Positions 1-8,784 of a stretch of DNA of 64,000 nucleotides are shown here, in pieces. The notes under the pieces are model-generated. The model made no database searches. It saw only the letters and a list, made by a program, of their open reading frames with translations, and had not been told where the DNA came from. The DNA lies in contig NZ_CP108080.1 of NCBI RefSeq assembly GCF_036181745.1, positions 6,265,501 to 6,329,500 on the forward strand, in the 5' to 3' direction. A program made the translations under genes and the position numbers. Position 1 is the stretch's first letter, and the number at the start of each line of letters is the position of its first letter. Origin of the DNA: Streptomyces sp. NBC_00259 (lineage in GTDB: Bacteria; Actinomycetota; Actinomycetes; Streptomycetales; Streptomycetaceae).

Positions 1-1005
1 CTCGTCCACCTCACCGGCTACCAGCCCGTGACGACCGAGCGCCTCACCGTCCTGGTGCTCGTCGAGGGCCAGGACCCCGTCCTCGTCGTGCCGGCCCTGG
101 AAGCCCCCGACGCCGGGCGCGCCCCCGCAGCGCCCGCGCTGAAGCTGCGCGACTGGACCGACGGCAAGGACCCGTACGCCGTCACCGCCGCGCTGCTCGA
201 GGGCAGGGGCCGCTTCGGGATCAGCGACAACGCCTGGGCCATGCATCTGCTCGGTATGCAGCGTGAACTGCCCGGCACGACGTACACCGCGCTCTCGGAC
301 GCCCTGCCGATGCTCCGTGCGGTCAAGGACGCCCATGAGCTGGCCCGGCTGGAGGCCGCGGGCGCGGCGGCCGACGAGGCGTACCGCGAGATCCTTCAGG
401 TCCGCTTCTCGGGGCGCAAGGAGAGCGAGATCGCGGCCGACCTCGCCGCTCTGCTCCTGCGCTTCGGGCACGCGCAGGTCGACTTCACGATCGTCGGATC
501 CGGCCCGAACGGCGCCAACCCGCACCACGAGGCCGGCGACCGCGTCATCGCCGAGGGCGACATGGTGGTGCTCGACTTCGGCGGCCTCAGGCACGGCTAC
601 GGCTCGGACACCACCCGCACCGTCCACGTCGGCGAGCCGTCAGCCGAGGAGCAGCGGGTCCATGACGTCGTGCGCGCGGCGCAGCAGGCCGGGTTCGAGG
701 CGGTACGGCCGGGCGCGGCCTGCCAGGACGTCGACCGGGCGGCGCGTGCGGTGATCGACGACGCCGGGTACGGCGCGTACTTCATCCACCGGACCGGGCA
801 CGGGATCGGCGTCACGACGCACGAACCGCCGTACATGATCGAGGGGGAGGAGCGGCCGCTCGTTCCGGGCATGTGCTTCTCCGTCGAGCCGGGGATCTAT
901 CTGCCCGGGCGCTTCGGGGTGCGGATCGAGGACATCGTGACGGTGACGGAGAGCGGCGGGCGGCGGCTCAACAACACGCCGCACGACATGGCGATCGTGC
1001 GGTAG
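1..1005 (+). CDS. M24 family Xaa-Pro aminopeptidase (5' end missing)
   Basis: The reading frame is open from the first base, so the start lies upstream of the window. What remains is the end of an N-terminal creatinase-like domain and a complete pita-bread M24 metallopeptidase domain. The dinuclear metal ligands are visible: Asp in VLDFGG, Asp in GSDTTRT, His in HRTGHGIG, Glu in SVEPGIY and Glu in RIEDIV. The family removes the N-terminal residue from peptides with proline in position 2, in the cytoplasm. The gene converges on treZ with a 5-bp gap. Prolidase or another M24 exopeptidase is possible because specificity cannot be read from the motif set. Confidence 0.9.
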   Translation, partial: LVHLTGYQPVTTERLTVLVLVEGQDPVLVVPALEAPDAGRAPAAPALKLRDWTDGKDPYAVTAALLEGRGRFGISDNAWAMHLLGMQRELPGTTYTALSDALPMLRAVKDAHELARLEAAGAAADEAYREILQVRFSGRKESEIAADLAALLLRFGHAQVDFTIVGSGPNGANPHHEAGDRVIAEGDMVVLDFGGLRHGYGSDTTRTVHVGEPSAEEQRVHDVVRAAQQAGFEAVRPGAACQDVDRAARAVIDDAGYGAYFIHRTGHGIGVTTHEPPYMIEGEERPLVPGMCFSVEPGIYLPGRFGVRIEDIVTVTESGGRRLNNTPHDMAIVR

Positions 1006-1010
1006 CCGCC

Positions 1011-2792
1011 TCACCCGTCGCCCAGCACCACACACGACTCCCCGGCGACGTCCAGCACCCCGTCCGCCCCGGGCGGGGAGGCCGCGTCCCAGGACGCGAG
1101 GACCCGCGCCACCCGGGTGCCGCCACCGCCGAGCGGGATCGACGCGGGCTCCTTGCCGAGGTTGACGACGACGCGCACGTCGCCGCGGCGGAAGACGAGC
1201 CAGCGGGCGTCCTCGTCGAAGGCGACGCGGACCGACGCCAGGTCCGGGTCCAAGAGGTCGGGCTCGCGGTGGCGGAGGGCGATCAGTTCGCGGTGCCAGG
1301 CCAGGAGGCGGGCGTGGGGCTCGCGGGTCCGTTCGGAGCGGTCCAGGCAGGAGCGGTCACGGGTGGCCGGGTCCTGCGGGTCGGGGATGTCCTGCGGGGC
1401 CCAGCCGGACAGGGCGAACTCCCGCTGCCTGCCCTGCCGTACGGCCTCGGCCAGCTCCGGATCGGTGTGCTCGGTGAAGAACTGCCAGGGCGTACGGGCG
1501 CCCCACTCCTCGCCCATGAACAGCATCGGCGTGGACGGTCCGGTGAGCACCAGCGCGGCGGCGCAGGCGAGCAGCCCGGGGGAGAGGCTCGCGGAGAGCC
1601 GGTCGCCGAGGGCGCGGTTGCCGATCTGGTCGTGGGTCTGGGCGTAGCCGAGGAAGCGGTGCGCGGGTGTGCGTACGAGGTCGACGGGGCGGCCGTGGGT
1701 GCGGCCGCGGAACGTCGAGTACGTACCGTCGTGGAAGAAGACGTGCCCGAGGGTCTTGGCGAGCGCGGCGAGCGGGGCGCGGGCGAAGTCGGCGTAGTAG
1801 CCCTGGGACTCCCCGGTCAGGGCGGTGTGCAGGGCATGGTGGAAGTCGTCGTTCCACTGGGCGTGCAGACCGAGCCCGCCCTCCTCGCGCGGCGTGGTCG
1901 TACGCGGATCGCACAGATCGGACTCGGCGATGAGGAACAGCGGCCGCCGGACGTCCGCCGCGAAGGCGTCGACCGCCGCCGACAGCTCCTCCAGGAACGT
2001 CAGGGCACGCGTGTCGGCGAGCGCGTGGACGGCGTCGAGCCGCAGTCCGTCGACGCGGTAGTCGCGCAGCCAGGCCAGCGCGCTGCCGATCAGATACGCG
2101 CGGACCTCGTCGGAGCCGGGCGCGTCGAGGTTGATCGCCGAGCCCCAGGGGGTGTGGTGGGTGTCCGTCAGATACGGGCCGAAGGCGGGCAGATGGTTGC
2201 CCGAGGGGCCCAGGTGGTTGTGGACGACGTCCAGGACCACACCCAGGCCGAGACCGTGCGCCGTGTCGACAAAGCGCTTCAGCGCCTCCGGGCCGCCGTA
2301 CGGCTCGTGCACGGCCCACGGGGCGACACCGTCGTAGCCCCAGCCGTGCGTCCCCGGGAAGGGGCAGAGAGGCATCAGCTCCACATGGGTGATGCCCAGG
2401 TCGGCCAGCTCGCCGAGCCGGCCGGCCGCGGCGTCCAGAGTGCCCTCGGGCGTGTAGGTGCCGATGTGCAGCTCGTAGAGGACCGCTCCGGCGAGATCCC
2501 GGCCCTGCCGGCCGTCGTTGCGCCACACGTACGCGTCGGGCGCGACCACCGCGCTCGTACCGTCCGGACCGTCGGGCTGACGGCGCGAGCGCGGATCGGG
2601 CAGCAGCGGGCCGCCGTCGAGCCGGAAGCCGTACCGCGCCCCGTCACCCGCCTCCGCCTCGGCCGACCACCAGCCCTCCCGGGCCGGGTCGCGCTCCGTC
2701 TCCTGTTCGGTGCCCTCCAGCCACAGGGCGACCCGGTCCTGCGCCTGCGGTGCCCATACCTCGAACAGCACTGGTGATCGATCCCCTGTCAT
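1011..2792 (-). CDS. treZ: Malto-oligosyltrehalose trehalohydrolase TreZ
   Basis: 593-residue GH13 enzyme that releases trehalose from maltooligosyl-trehalose made by TreY. An N-terminal CBM48-like beta domain (residues about 1-100, FEVWAPQAQDRVALWLEG) precedes the catalytic barrel. Barrel motifs are present: DVVHNHLGP (region I), DGLRLDAVHAL with the nucleophile Asp (region II), LIAESDL with the acid Glu (region III) and YAQTHDQIGNRALGDR (region IV). The length matches the family. Its partners TreY and GlgX lie at 16551-21215, separated from it by the GH1/MFS genes and the pentose-phosphate block, which is looser than the usual compact treXYZ arrangement. The ATG at 2792 begins about 10 residues before the conserved FEVWAPQA; no strong ribosome site is seen. 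Confidence 0.95.
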   Translation of the reverse strand: MTGDRSPVLFEVWAPQAQDRVALWLEGTEQETERDPAREGWWSAEAEAGDGARYGFRLDGGPLLPDPRSRRQPDGPDGTSAVVAPDAYVWRNDGRQGRDLAGAVLYELHIGTYTPEGTLDAAAGRLGELADLGITHVELMPLCPFPGTHGWGYDGVAPWAVHEPYGGPEALKRFVDTAHGLGLGVVLDVVHNHLGPSGNHLPAFGPYLTDTHHTPWGSAINLDAPGSDEVRAYLIGSALAWLRDYRVDGLRLDAVHALADTRALTFLEELSAAVDAFAADVRRPLFLIAESDLCDPRTTTPREEGGLGLHAQWNDDFHHALHTALTGESQGYYADFARAPLAALAKTLGHVFFHDGTYSTFRGRTHGRPVDLVRTPAHRFLGYAQTHDQIGNRALGDRLSASLSPGLLACAAALVLTGPSTPMLFMGEEWGARTPWQFFTEHTDPELAEAVRQGRQREFALSGWAPQDIPDPQDPATRDRSCLDRSERTREPHARLLAWHRELIALRHREPDLLDPDLASVRVAFDEDARWLVFRRGDVRVVVNLGKEPASIPLGGGGTRVARVLASWDAASPPGADGVLDVAGESCVVLGDG

Positions 2793-2848
2793 GTCGTCGC
2801 CATGTCGTCATCAGCGGCATTCCTACCCATCCTGGCGACTTCGCGGTC

Positions 2849-2885
2849 TTCAGGTGCCGTACTCGCCGGTACTAGGGTCCCCGCC
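2849..2885 (+). promoter_or_regulatory. Likely leaderless promoter of the GH1 gene
   Basis: TTCAGG (2849-2854) and TAGGGT (2873-2878) are separated by 18 bp, and the ATG at 2886 follows the -10 box after 7 nt. Transcription would begin at or next to the start codon. This supports 2886 rather than the upstream ATG at 2802 as the start. Confidence 0.5.
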
Positions 2886-4430
2886 ATGACCCCGCCCTCC
2901 GCGACACCGCCGTCCCGGCCGGCCTCGGCCGCGACCTCACCGACGGACATACCGCCGGCCGCGAACGCGCCCACCACGACACCGCCGGCCGCGACTCCGG
3001 CGTCCATCACCGCATCGCCTGCCGCGACTCCGGCGTCCACCACCGCATCGCCGGCCGCGACCCCGATGCCCGCCTTTCCTCCCGGCTTCCTGTGGGGCGT
3101 CTCCGCCTCCGCGTTCCAGACCGAAGGCGCCGCCCGCAGCGACGGCAAGGGCCCCTCCGTCTGGGACGCCTTCGCGGCCGAACCCGGGCGCATCAAGGAC
3201 GGGGCCGACGCCTCCCGCGGCACCGGCTTCCACGAGCGCTACCGCGAGGACGTCGCCCTGCTCGCCGGACTCGGCGCCGGGGCCTTCCGGTTCTCCGTCA
3301 GCTGGCCCCGGGTGATCCCCGGCGGCACCGGGCCGGCCAGCCCCGCGGGCCTCGGCTTCTACGACCGGCTCGTCGACGAGCTGTGCGCCCACGGCATCAC
3401 CCCGGCCCCGACCCTCTACCACTGGGACACCCCGCTGCCCCTGGAGGAGGCCGGCGGCTGGCTCAGCCGCGACACCGCCGCCCGGTTCGCCGAGTACGCG
3501 GCCACCGTCGCCGAACGCCTCGCCGACCGCGTCCCCATGTGGATCACCATCAACGAGCCCGCCGAAGTGACCATGCTCGGCTACGCGCTCGGCGAGCACG
3601 CGCCCGGCAGGAAACTCCTCTTCGACGCCCTGCCCGCCGCCCACCACCAACTGCTCGCCCACGGCCTCGCCGTCCAGGCGCTGCGCGCCGCGGGAGCCGG
3701 GAACATCGGCCTCGCCGTCTCCCACTCGCCCGTGCACGCGGCGAGCGACAGCGACGAGGACCGATCCGGGGCGGAGATCTACGACATCCTCACCAACCGG
3801 CTGTTCGCCGACCCGCTGCTGACCGGCCGCTACCCCGACGGCTTCGACGACCTGATGCCGGGACCCGTCGCCGACGACCTCGCCGTGATCTCCGAGCCCC
3901 TCGACTGGTACGGCGTCAACTACTACAGCCCGATGCTGGTCGGCGCACCCGCCCCCGACGCCCTCGACTCGTACGCCGGGCTCGGCATGCCCGACGGACT
4001 CCCCTTCGGGCTGCGGGAGATCGACGGTGCCGAACGCACCCACTTCGGCTGGCCCGTCGTCCCGGACGGGCTGCGCGAACTGCTCGTCGGCCTGCGGCAG
4101 CGCTACGGCGACCGCCTCCCGCCCGTCCACATCACCGAGAACGGCTGCTCGTACGAGGGCCTCGACGACGCGCGCCGGATCGCGTTCCTCGACGGGCATC
4201 TGCGGGCCCTGCACCGGGCGGTCGAGGAAGGCGTCGACGTACGCGGCTACTTCGTCTGGTCGCTGACCGACAACATCGAATGGGCCGAGGGGGCCTCGCA
4301 GCGCTTCGGACTCGTCCACATCGACTACGACACGCTGCAGCGCACCCCGAAGGCTTCGTACGCGTGGTACCGCGACGTCATCCGCGCCCAGCGTGCCCGG
4401 GGGACCACCACCGCCGGGTCAGGGGACTGA
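2886..4430 (+). CDS. Glycoside hydrolase family 1 beta-glucosidase
   Basis: About 514 residues. The GH1 barrel begins at the ATG 3066 (MPAFPPGFLWGVSASAFQTEG). Acid/base Glu lies in WITINEPAE, nucleophile Glu in HITENGCS, and the aglycone-side SLTDNIEWAEG is intact, so a retaining beta-glycosidase is expected, probably intracellular because no signal peptide is seen. Upstream of the barrel is a Pro/Ala/Thr-rich segment of about 60 residues built from 33-bp repeats. The longer start at 2802 is open but overlaps the treZ promoter; 2886 has a well-placed -10 box; 3066 would give the bare domain. The gene converges on the MFS gene with a 12-bp overlap. Confidence 0.9.
   Translation: MTPPSATPPSRPASAATSPTDIPPAANAPTTTPPAATPASITASPAATPASTTASPAATPMPAFPPGFLWGVSASAFQTEGAARSDGKGPSVWDAFAAEPGRIKDGADASRGTGFHERYREDVALLAGLGAGAFRFSVSWPRVIPGGTGPASPAGLGFYDRLVDELCAHGITPAPTLYHWDTPLPLEEAGGWLSRDTAARFAEYAATVAERLADRVPMWITINEPAEVTMLGYALGEHAPGRKLLFDALPAAHHQLLAHGLAVQALRAAGAGNIGLAVSHSPVHAASDSDEDRSGAEIYDILTNRLFADPLLTGRYPDGFDDLMPGPVADDLAVISEPLDWYGVNYYSPMLVGAPAPDALDSYAGLGMPDGLPFGLREIDGAERTHFGWPVVPDGLRELLVGLRQRYGDRLPPVHITENGCSYEGLDDARRIAFLDGHLRALHRAVEEGVDVRGYFVWSLTDNIEWAEGASQRFGLVHIDYDTLQRTPKASYAWYRDVIRAQRARGTTTAGSGD
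2991..3056 (+). repeat. Two 33-bp tandem repeats in the GH1 N-terminus
   Basis: Units 2991-3023 and 3024-3056 differ at two positions. Each encodes 11 residues of the ATPASxTASPA type, so copy-number change stays in frame and only lengthens the disordered leader of the GH1 protein. Confidence 0.8.
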
Positions 4431-5666
4431 GCGGATCCGCCACACGAGGATCCCGCCGAGGAACGTGACGACCGCGGAGGTCAGATAGAGGCCGGCGTAT
4501 CCGCCCGCGTACGCCACGACCGGCGCGGCGAGGGCCGGACCGAGGACCTGGGGGGCCGAGTTGGCGATGTTGATGACCCCCAGGTCCTTGGCACGGTCCC
4601 CGGCACTCGGCAGCACCTGGGTGATCAGCGCCTGGTCCACCGCGAGGTACGCCCCGAAGCCGAGGCCCAGCAGCAGCGCGGCGGCCATGGCCACCGGCCA
4701 GGTGTGCCAGAACGTCAGCAGCAGCGACGCCGCGCCCATCACCACCGAACTCACCGACACCAGCACTTTGCGCCGCCCCCACCGGTCCGAGACGACGCCG
4801 CCGGCGACGGCCGTCACGACGACGCCCGCCGTGTAGAGCAGGGTGAGGACGAGCACGCCCTCGTCCGGGCGCGCGTGACGCACCGCGTCCTTGAGGAAGT
4901 ACAGCAGGTACAGCGTGCCGATGGCGTTGCCGAGCATCACCAGGAAGCGCGTCAGCCAGGCCCAGCCGAAGTCCGGATGCGTGCGCGGGTTCACGAGGAA
5001 GTCCCCGAGGCGCACCCGTGCCCCGCGTGCCTCGCGCGGCGTCCGGGGATCGCGGGGATCGCGGGGATCGCGGGTGAGGACGACGAACGGCAGCGCGCAC
5101 AGCACGACGAGGAGCGCCAGCAGCAGATAGCCCGCCGCCGTCGACGTCACCACCATCGTCACCAGCAGCGCGCCGACGACCAGACCGAGGGTCTGCGGGA
5201 TCCCGATCCAGCCGGAGACCGCCGCCCGCTGGCCGACCGGGACCTGGTCCGGGACCACCGCGCTGGTGCCGGCGAGCATCGCGTTCAGCCCGAGCTGCGC
5301 CAGGCACCAGCCGAGCGTCACGCCGACGACCGTGGTCTGCGCCGACGTCACGGCGAGCCCGGCCGCACCCGCCACCGCGCCGCCCAGGATCCACGGACGG
5401 CGGCGGCCGAAGCGGCCGCCCGTACGGTCGGACAGCGCGCCGGCGAGCGGATTGGCGACGACGGCGACGAGCGCGCCGGTTCCGGTGGCCCAGCCGAGAG
5501 CGAGTTCCTTGCCCGCCGGGTCGATGGCGTCGATCTGCTCGGCGAGCAGCACCTGGATCGGGGTGAGGAACGCCATGTAGAGGCCGAGGCAGGCCAGTGC
5601 GAGCGCCGATGTCCAGCCGCCGCCGACACGCGCCCGCGGCTCCGAGTGCAGCTCCTGCGTCGTCAT
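4419..5666 (-). CDS. MFS transporter, sugar/glycoside type
   Basis: About 415 residues with twelve predicted membrane helices. The loop 2-3 signature LSDRTGGRFGRRRPWILGG resembles that of sucrose/GPH-type sugar transporters, and a second DRWGRRK signature opens the other half. The central loop contains a short Asp-Pro-Arg repeat from tandem ggatcgcgg units near 5046-5076. Its 3' end overlaps the GH1 gene by 12 bp, so uptake of a beta-glycoside for that enzyme is a reasonable but unproven role. A GTG at 5711 would add 15 residues, but it lies upstream of the promoter's -10 box (TAGGCT), so the ATG at 5666 is preferred. Confidence 0.85.
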   Translation of the reverse strand: MTTQELHSEPRARVGGGWTSALALACLGLYMAFLTPIQVLLAEQIDAIDPAGKELALGWATGTGALVAVVANPLAGALSDRTGGRFGRRRPWILGGAVAGAAGLAVTSAQTTVVGVTLGWCLAQLGLNAMLAGTSAVVPDQVPVGQRAAVSGWIGIPQTLGLVVGALLVTMVVTSTAAGYLLLALLVVLCALPFVVLTRDPRDPRDPRTPREARGARVRLGDFLVNPRTHPDFGWAWLTRFLVMLGNAIGTLYLLYFLKDAVRHARPDEGVLVLTLLYTAGVVVTAVAGGVVSDRWGRRKVLVSVSSVVMGAASLLLTFWHTWPVAMAAALLLGLGFGAYLAVDQALITQVLPSAGDRAKDLGVINIANSAPQVLGPALAAPVVAYAGGYAGLYLTSAVVTFLGGILVWRIRSVP

Positions 5667-5698
5667 CGGCCGGCCGCCGTCCGCTCGGGGGTGCCCGG

Positions 5699-5727
5699 AG
5701 CCTACGGACACCCCCTGGCCGGATCAA
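5699..5727 (-). promoter_or_regulatory. Promoter of the MFS gene
   Basis: On the minus strand TTGATC (5727-5722) and TAGGCT (5704-5699) are 17 bp apart, close to the vegetative SigA/HrdB consensus. The start codon at 5666 would have a leader of roughly 25-30 nt. Confidence 0.6.
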
Positions 5728-5770
5728 TACCCGGAACCGGACGGGCGCCGGTCCGGGTCAACAGTCCGCG

Positions 5771-6670
5771 TCAGAAGGTGAGATGGATCCTCTCCTGCAC
5801 CACCGGGTGCCCCGCCTTCGCGAAGTTCGCCGCCATCGGGACATTGCCCTGGTCGGTCGCGCCCGCGATGAACTCGGCGCCCCGCTCGGCCAGGAAGCGT
5901 GTGCATTCCACGAGCAGGTCGTACGCGTAACCGCGGCCGCGCCGCTCCGGCACGACACCGATGAAGCCGACACACGGCCCCGACGGGTTGTGCGCCGGGA
6001 TGTGCAGGCCGGCGAGCTCGCCGTCCGGTGTGTACGCCAACTGCCACCACTCGCGCGGTGAGGGGCACCAGTGGAAGAAGTCCAGCTCCTCCTGCGCGGC
6101 CCGGTCCAGGCCGCCTTCGGCGATCGCCCGGAGCGCGTGGGCGTCCAGCGTGCCCGTGTGGACACGGCGCAGGACGTCGAGGATCACGGCGTCGTCGGGC
6201 TCGGGCCGGAACTCCAGGCGTCCGGGCCGCTCCGGCAGCCCGCACTCCGGCGTCCACCGGTACTGGAACCGCTCCACGAGGACACGCATCCCGGCCGCCC
6301 GCGCGGCGCGGAGCCGCGTCTCGGCGGCGGCCAGGCACACCGGGTCCTCGCGCCAGCCGGCGGGCAGGATCAGTTCGTACTCGACCTGGAACGGGGAGCT
6401 GCGCAGCAGTTCGGCGCCGGCCTCCTCCTCGCCCTCGGCGACATCGAACCAGTTGAGATTGACCGGTGACATGTCACCGGTCGCGCCCCACCAGGCGGCG
6501 CGCGCGACGATCCTGCCGTCGCGGAGCGCGATCCGCTTCCACTCGGGGCGGTGCGTGGCACGGGACAGCGCGCGGCCCACACCCAGCGGGTCGGGCAGCG
6601 CGTCGAAGAGAGGGGCGTCGCTCTCGGAGAGCGGGAGCGTGCGGATGAGGGGACCGTTCGAAGCGGTCAT
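5771..6670 (-). CDS. GNAT family N-acetyltransferase
   Basis: 299 residues. The C-terminal GNAT fold is clear: GFIGVVPERRGRGYAYDLL carries the acetyl-CoA pyrophosphate loop (R/Q-x-x-G-x-G/A), followed by a long helix and the ATDQGNVPMAANFAKAG segment typical of motif B. The N-terminal 150 residues look like a degenerate second GNAT repeat. The substrate is unknown. CGGAGGA stands 9 nt before the ATG. A 36-codon open frame on the same strand (6777-6667) ends by overlapping this ATG and may be a translated upstream frame or chance. Confidence 0.8.
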   Translation of the reverse strand: MTASNGPLIRTLPLSESDAPLFDALPDPLGVGRALSRATHRPEWKRIALRDGRIVARAAWWGATGDMSPVNLNWFDVAEGEEEAGAELLRSSPFQVEYELILPAGWREDPVCLAAAETRLRAARAAGMRVLVERFQYRWTPECGLPERPGRLEFRPEPDDAVILDVLRRVHTGTLDAHALRAIAEGGLDRAAQEELDFFHWCPSPREWWQLAYTPDGELAGLHIPAHNPSGPCVGFIGVVPERRGRGYAYDLLVECTRFLAERGAEFIAGATDQGNVPMAANFAKAGHPVVQERIHLTF

Positions 6671-6944
6671 GGTGTGAAGTCCTCCGGGACGTCGCAGGTG
6701 TTGATGCGCTCCCGGTCAGAGGATGAACGCCGGGCGGACGGGGCGGGAGCGCGGGATTCGTGTGGTCGGCACTGCACTCGCCTCCTTCCGTCGTCGCGGG
6801 CGTCGGGAGCACGCTAGAGCGCCGCGGGCGGTACCGTCCACCGGGTTTTCCGTACACCCGGTGGCGGTACGACGGCCGTACGGCGGAAGTGATCTTCACC
6901 GGTCCTTCTGGACACCCGGGGCACTCGGCCCGACAATCACGAAT

Positions 6945-7493
6945 GTGACGTCCTCCTTCGAGTTCCAGACGTATCCCGCGCGGCCTTCCGACGCCGAGCG
7001 GGACCGCGTGCTCGGGATGCTCAGGGAGGGCGCGGTCCAGGGGAGGCTGTCGCACGACACCTTCGTCCGGCGCATGGAACTCGCCCTGGCCGCCCGCCGG
7101 CCCGACGAACTGCGGGCGCTCACCGCGGATCTGCACACCGAAGGGCGTCTGTCGAAGCGGCTGTTCGGCGCGGTCGGCAGGATCTCCGCGTTCTCCGTGC
7201 GGCTCGGCCGCGCCTGGAAGGCCGAGCGGCTGCCCCCGCTGCTGCTGCCGGAGCCCGGACCGCACCCCCTGCGCATCGGCCGTGACCCCGCCAACGGGCT
7301 GCGGCTCAGCCATGAGACGGTGTCGCGGCTGCACGCCGAACTGACCCTGCGCGGCGGACTGTGGGTGCTGCGCGACCTCGGCTCGACCAACGGCACCACC
7401 GTCAACGGCCGCCGGGTGACCGGCTCGGTCGTGGTCAAGGCCGGGGACATGGTGAGCTTCGGCCACATGAGTTTCCGCCTCGACGCCCGCTGA
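6945..7493 (+). CDS. DUF1707 and FHA domain protein
   Basis: 182 residues from the GTG at 6945. Residues about 10-60 are a DUF1707 domain (RPSDAERDRVLGMLREG), common in actinobacterial envelope and signalling proteins. Residues about 95-180 are an FHA phosphothreonine-binding domain with its GR (RIGRDPAN), SRLHAEL and STNGTTVNG motifs. It probably acts as a reader of Ser/Thr-kinase phosphorylation. No transmembrane segment is evident. GACAAT at 6932-6937 ends 7 nt before the GTG, which suggests a leaderless mRNA. In-frame sequence continues upstream to 6723 but shows no homology to either domain. Confidence 0.85.
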   Translation: MTSSFEFQTYPARPSDAERDRVLGMLREGAVQGRLSHDTFVRRMELALAARRPDELRALTADLHTEGRLSKRLFGAVGRISAFSVRLGRAWKAERLPPLLLPEPGPHPLRIGRDPANGLRLSHETVSRLHAELTLRGGLWVLRDLGSTNGTTVNGRRVTGSVVVKAGDMVSFGHMSFRLDAR

Positions 7494-7560
7494 GGCTGAT
7501 ACCCGCGGAAGCCGACGCCCGCTGAGGCTGATACCCGCTGAAGCCGACGCCCGCTGAGGC
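7481..7560 (+). repeat. 32-bp direct repeat spanning the FHA stop codon
   Basis: Units 7481-7512 and 7513-7544 differ at one base, and a third partial unit follows to 7560. The first unit contains the last codons and TGA of the FHA gene, so the gene tail has been copied downstream in tandem. Confidence 0.85.
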
Positions 7561-7723
7561 CGACGTCCTCGGTGCGACCCCGGGGCTGACTCTGCGTAAT
7601 GCCCTGAATCGCGGCTTTCCTCCCGCCTGGGTAGCTTCTTGACCAGGTGCCCTGCCACGCGGCAGCCGGTGACACGGCCCGCGCGACCGGCCCTCCGCAA
7701 GAGCCCGAGGCAAGGAGAGCAGC

Positions 7724-8566
7724 ATGTCCCGACCCATCGCCGTGGGAGTGGACGGCTCCGAGGGGAGTCTGGCGGCCGCGGACTGGGCCGCCGACGAGGC
7801 CGCACGCCGCGGCACCGCCCTGCGGCTGGTGAACGCCACGCGGTGGGCGGAGCACCAGTTGCAGGCCGTGAAGGTGTCCCACGAGGACCGCGCCGGCGAG
7901 GCGGAGGGTGTCCTCGACGCGGTGGAGGACCGCGTACGGGCCCGCAGGCCCGGCCTCACGGTGACCTCGCACGAGATCGAGGACTCACCGGCCGGCGTGC
8001 TGCTCGCCGCAGGCTCCGAGGCGGAGCTGCTGGTCATGGGGTCGCACGGGCTCGGCAGCGTCGGCGGCTTCATCGTCGGCTCGGTCGGCCAGGAGGTGGT
8101 CGGCGACGCCGCCGGCCCGGTCGTGCTGGTCCGGCCGGACGGGCGGGACGGCGCGGCCGCCCGGAAGGTCGTCCTCGGTCTCGACGTGCGCGACGTGCGG
8201 AACGAGCTCCTGGAGTTCGCCTTCGCCTACGCGGCCCTGCACGACATCCCGCTGCACATCGTCCACAGCCCGCCCGCCCCGTTCCTCCACCGCCACGACG
8301 CGGCCGGGGCCACACCGGGGACGGACGCGGACGCGGTCGCGCTCTCGGGCGCGGTGCGCCCCTTCCGGGACACCTTCCCGGCCGTGAAGGTGTCGGAGGT
8401 GTCGGCCCCCGGTCGGGCCGCGGGCCATCTCGTCGAGGCGGCAGGCGACGCGTGCCTCGTCGTCGTCGGCAGGCGCCGGGCGGCCAAGGGCTCGCACATC
8501 GGGTCGGTCACGCACGCCGTGATCCACCACGCCCCCTGCCCCGTGGCCGTCGTCCCGCACGCCTGA
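7724..8566 (+). CDS. Tandem universal stress protein (UspA x2)
   Basis: 280 residues made of two Usp domains (about 5-143 and 150-280). The first carries the ATP-binding G-x2-G-x9-G-type loop in VMGSHGLGSVGGFIVGSVG; the second has VVGRRRAAKGSHIGSVTHAV. Such double-domain actinobacterial Usps are stress or dormancy proteins in the cytoplasm. It heads the tkt-gnd-zwf-pgmB-GH65 block; the 218-bp gap to tkt means co-transcription is possible but not certain. AAGGAG stands 8 nt before the ATG. Confidence 0.92.
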   Translation: MSRPIAVGVDGSEGSLAAADWAADEAARRGTALRLVNATRWAEHQLQAVKVSHEDRAGEAEGVLDAVEDRVRARRPGLTVTSHEIEDSPAGVLLAAGSEAELLVMGSHGLGSVGGFIVGSVGQEVVGDAAGPVVLVRPDGRDGAAARKVVLGLDVRDVRNELLEFAFAYAALHDIPLHIVHSPPAPFLHRHDAAGATPGTDADAVALSGAVRPFRDTFPAVKVSEVSAPGRAAGHLVEAAGDACLVVVGRRRAAKGSHIGSVTHAVIHHAPCPVAVVPHA

Positions 8567-8628
8567 CCCATGGCCGGCCCACGTCCGACAGGGGCCGCTC
8601 GCGGGCCGGCCCTGGCCCGGCGGGCATT

Positions 8629-8645
8629 TCACCCGCCGCGGGTGA
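8629..8645. promoter_or_regulatory. Inverted repeat between usp and tkt
   Basis: TCACCCG and CGGGTGA with a 3-bp spacer form a perfect 17-bp dyad in the 218-bp usp-tkt gap. It could be an operator or a short RNA stem. Nothing else clear is seen in the gap. Confidence 0.35.
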
Positions 8646-8784
8646 GGCCCGGCGTACCGCCCGCGGGCACCCTGACAGCACGATCACCCGTGCCGCGGAG
8701 CCGGCGCCCGGCCGCCGGTGTCCGGGCGCCGTCCGTGTGCCGTCCGCCGGGCGGGCCGGAGCCCGCCGAGACCGGGGAGTGCTC

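Noticed and set aside
2802..2885. Longer start for the GH1 gene
   Set aside because: Would place the start upstream of the TTCAGG/TAGGGT promoter and adds no conserved sequence.
7639..8784. N-terminal extension of transketolase by 382 codons
   Set aside because: It is usp read in another frame; the true start at 8785 has a ribosome site and homology begins there.
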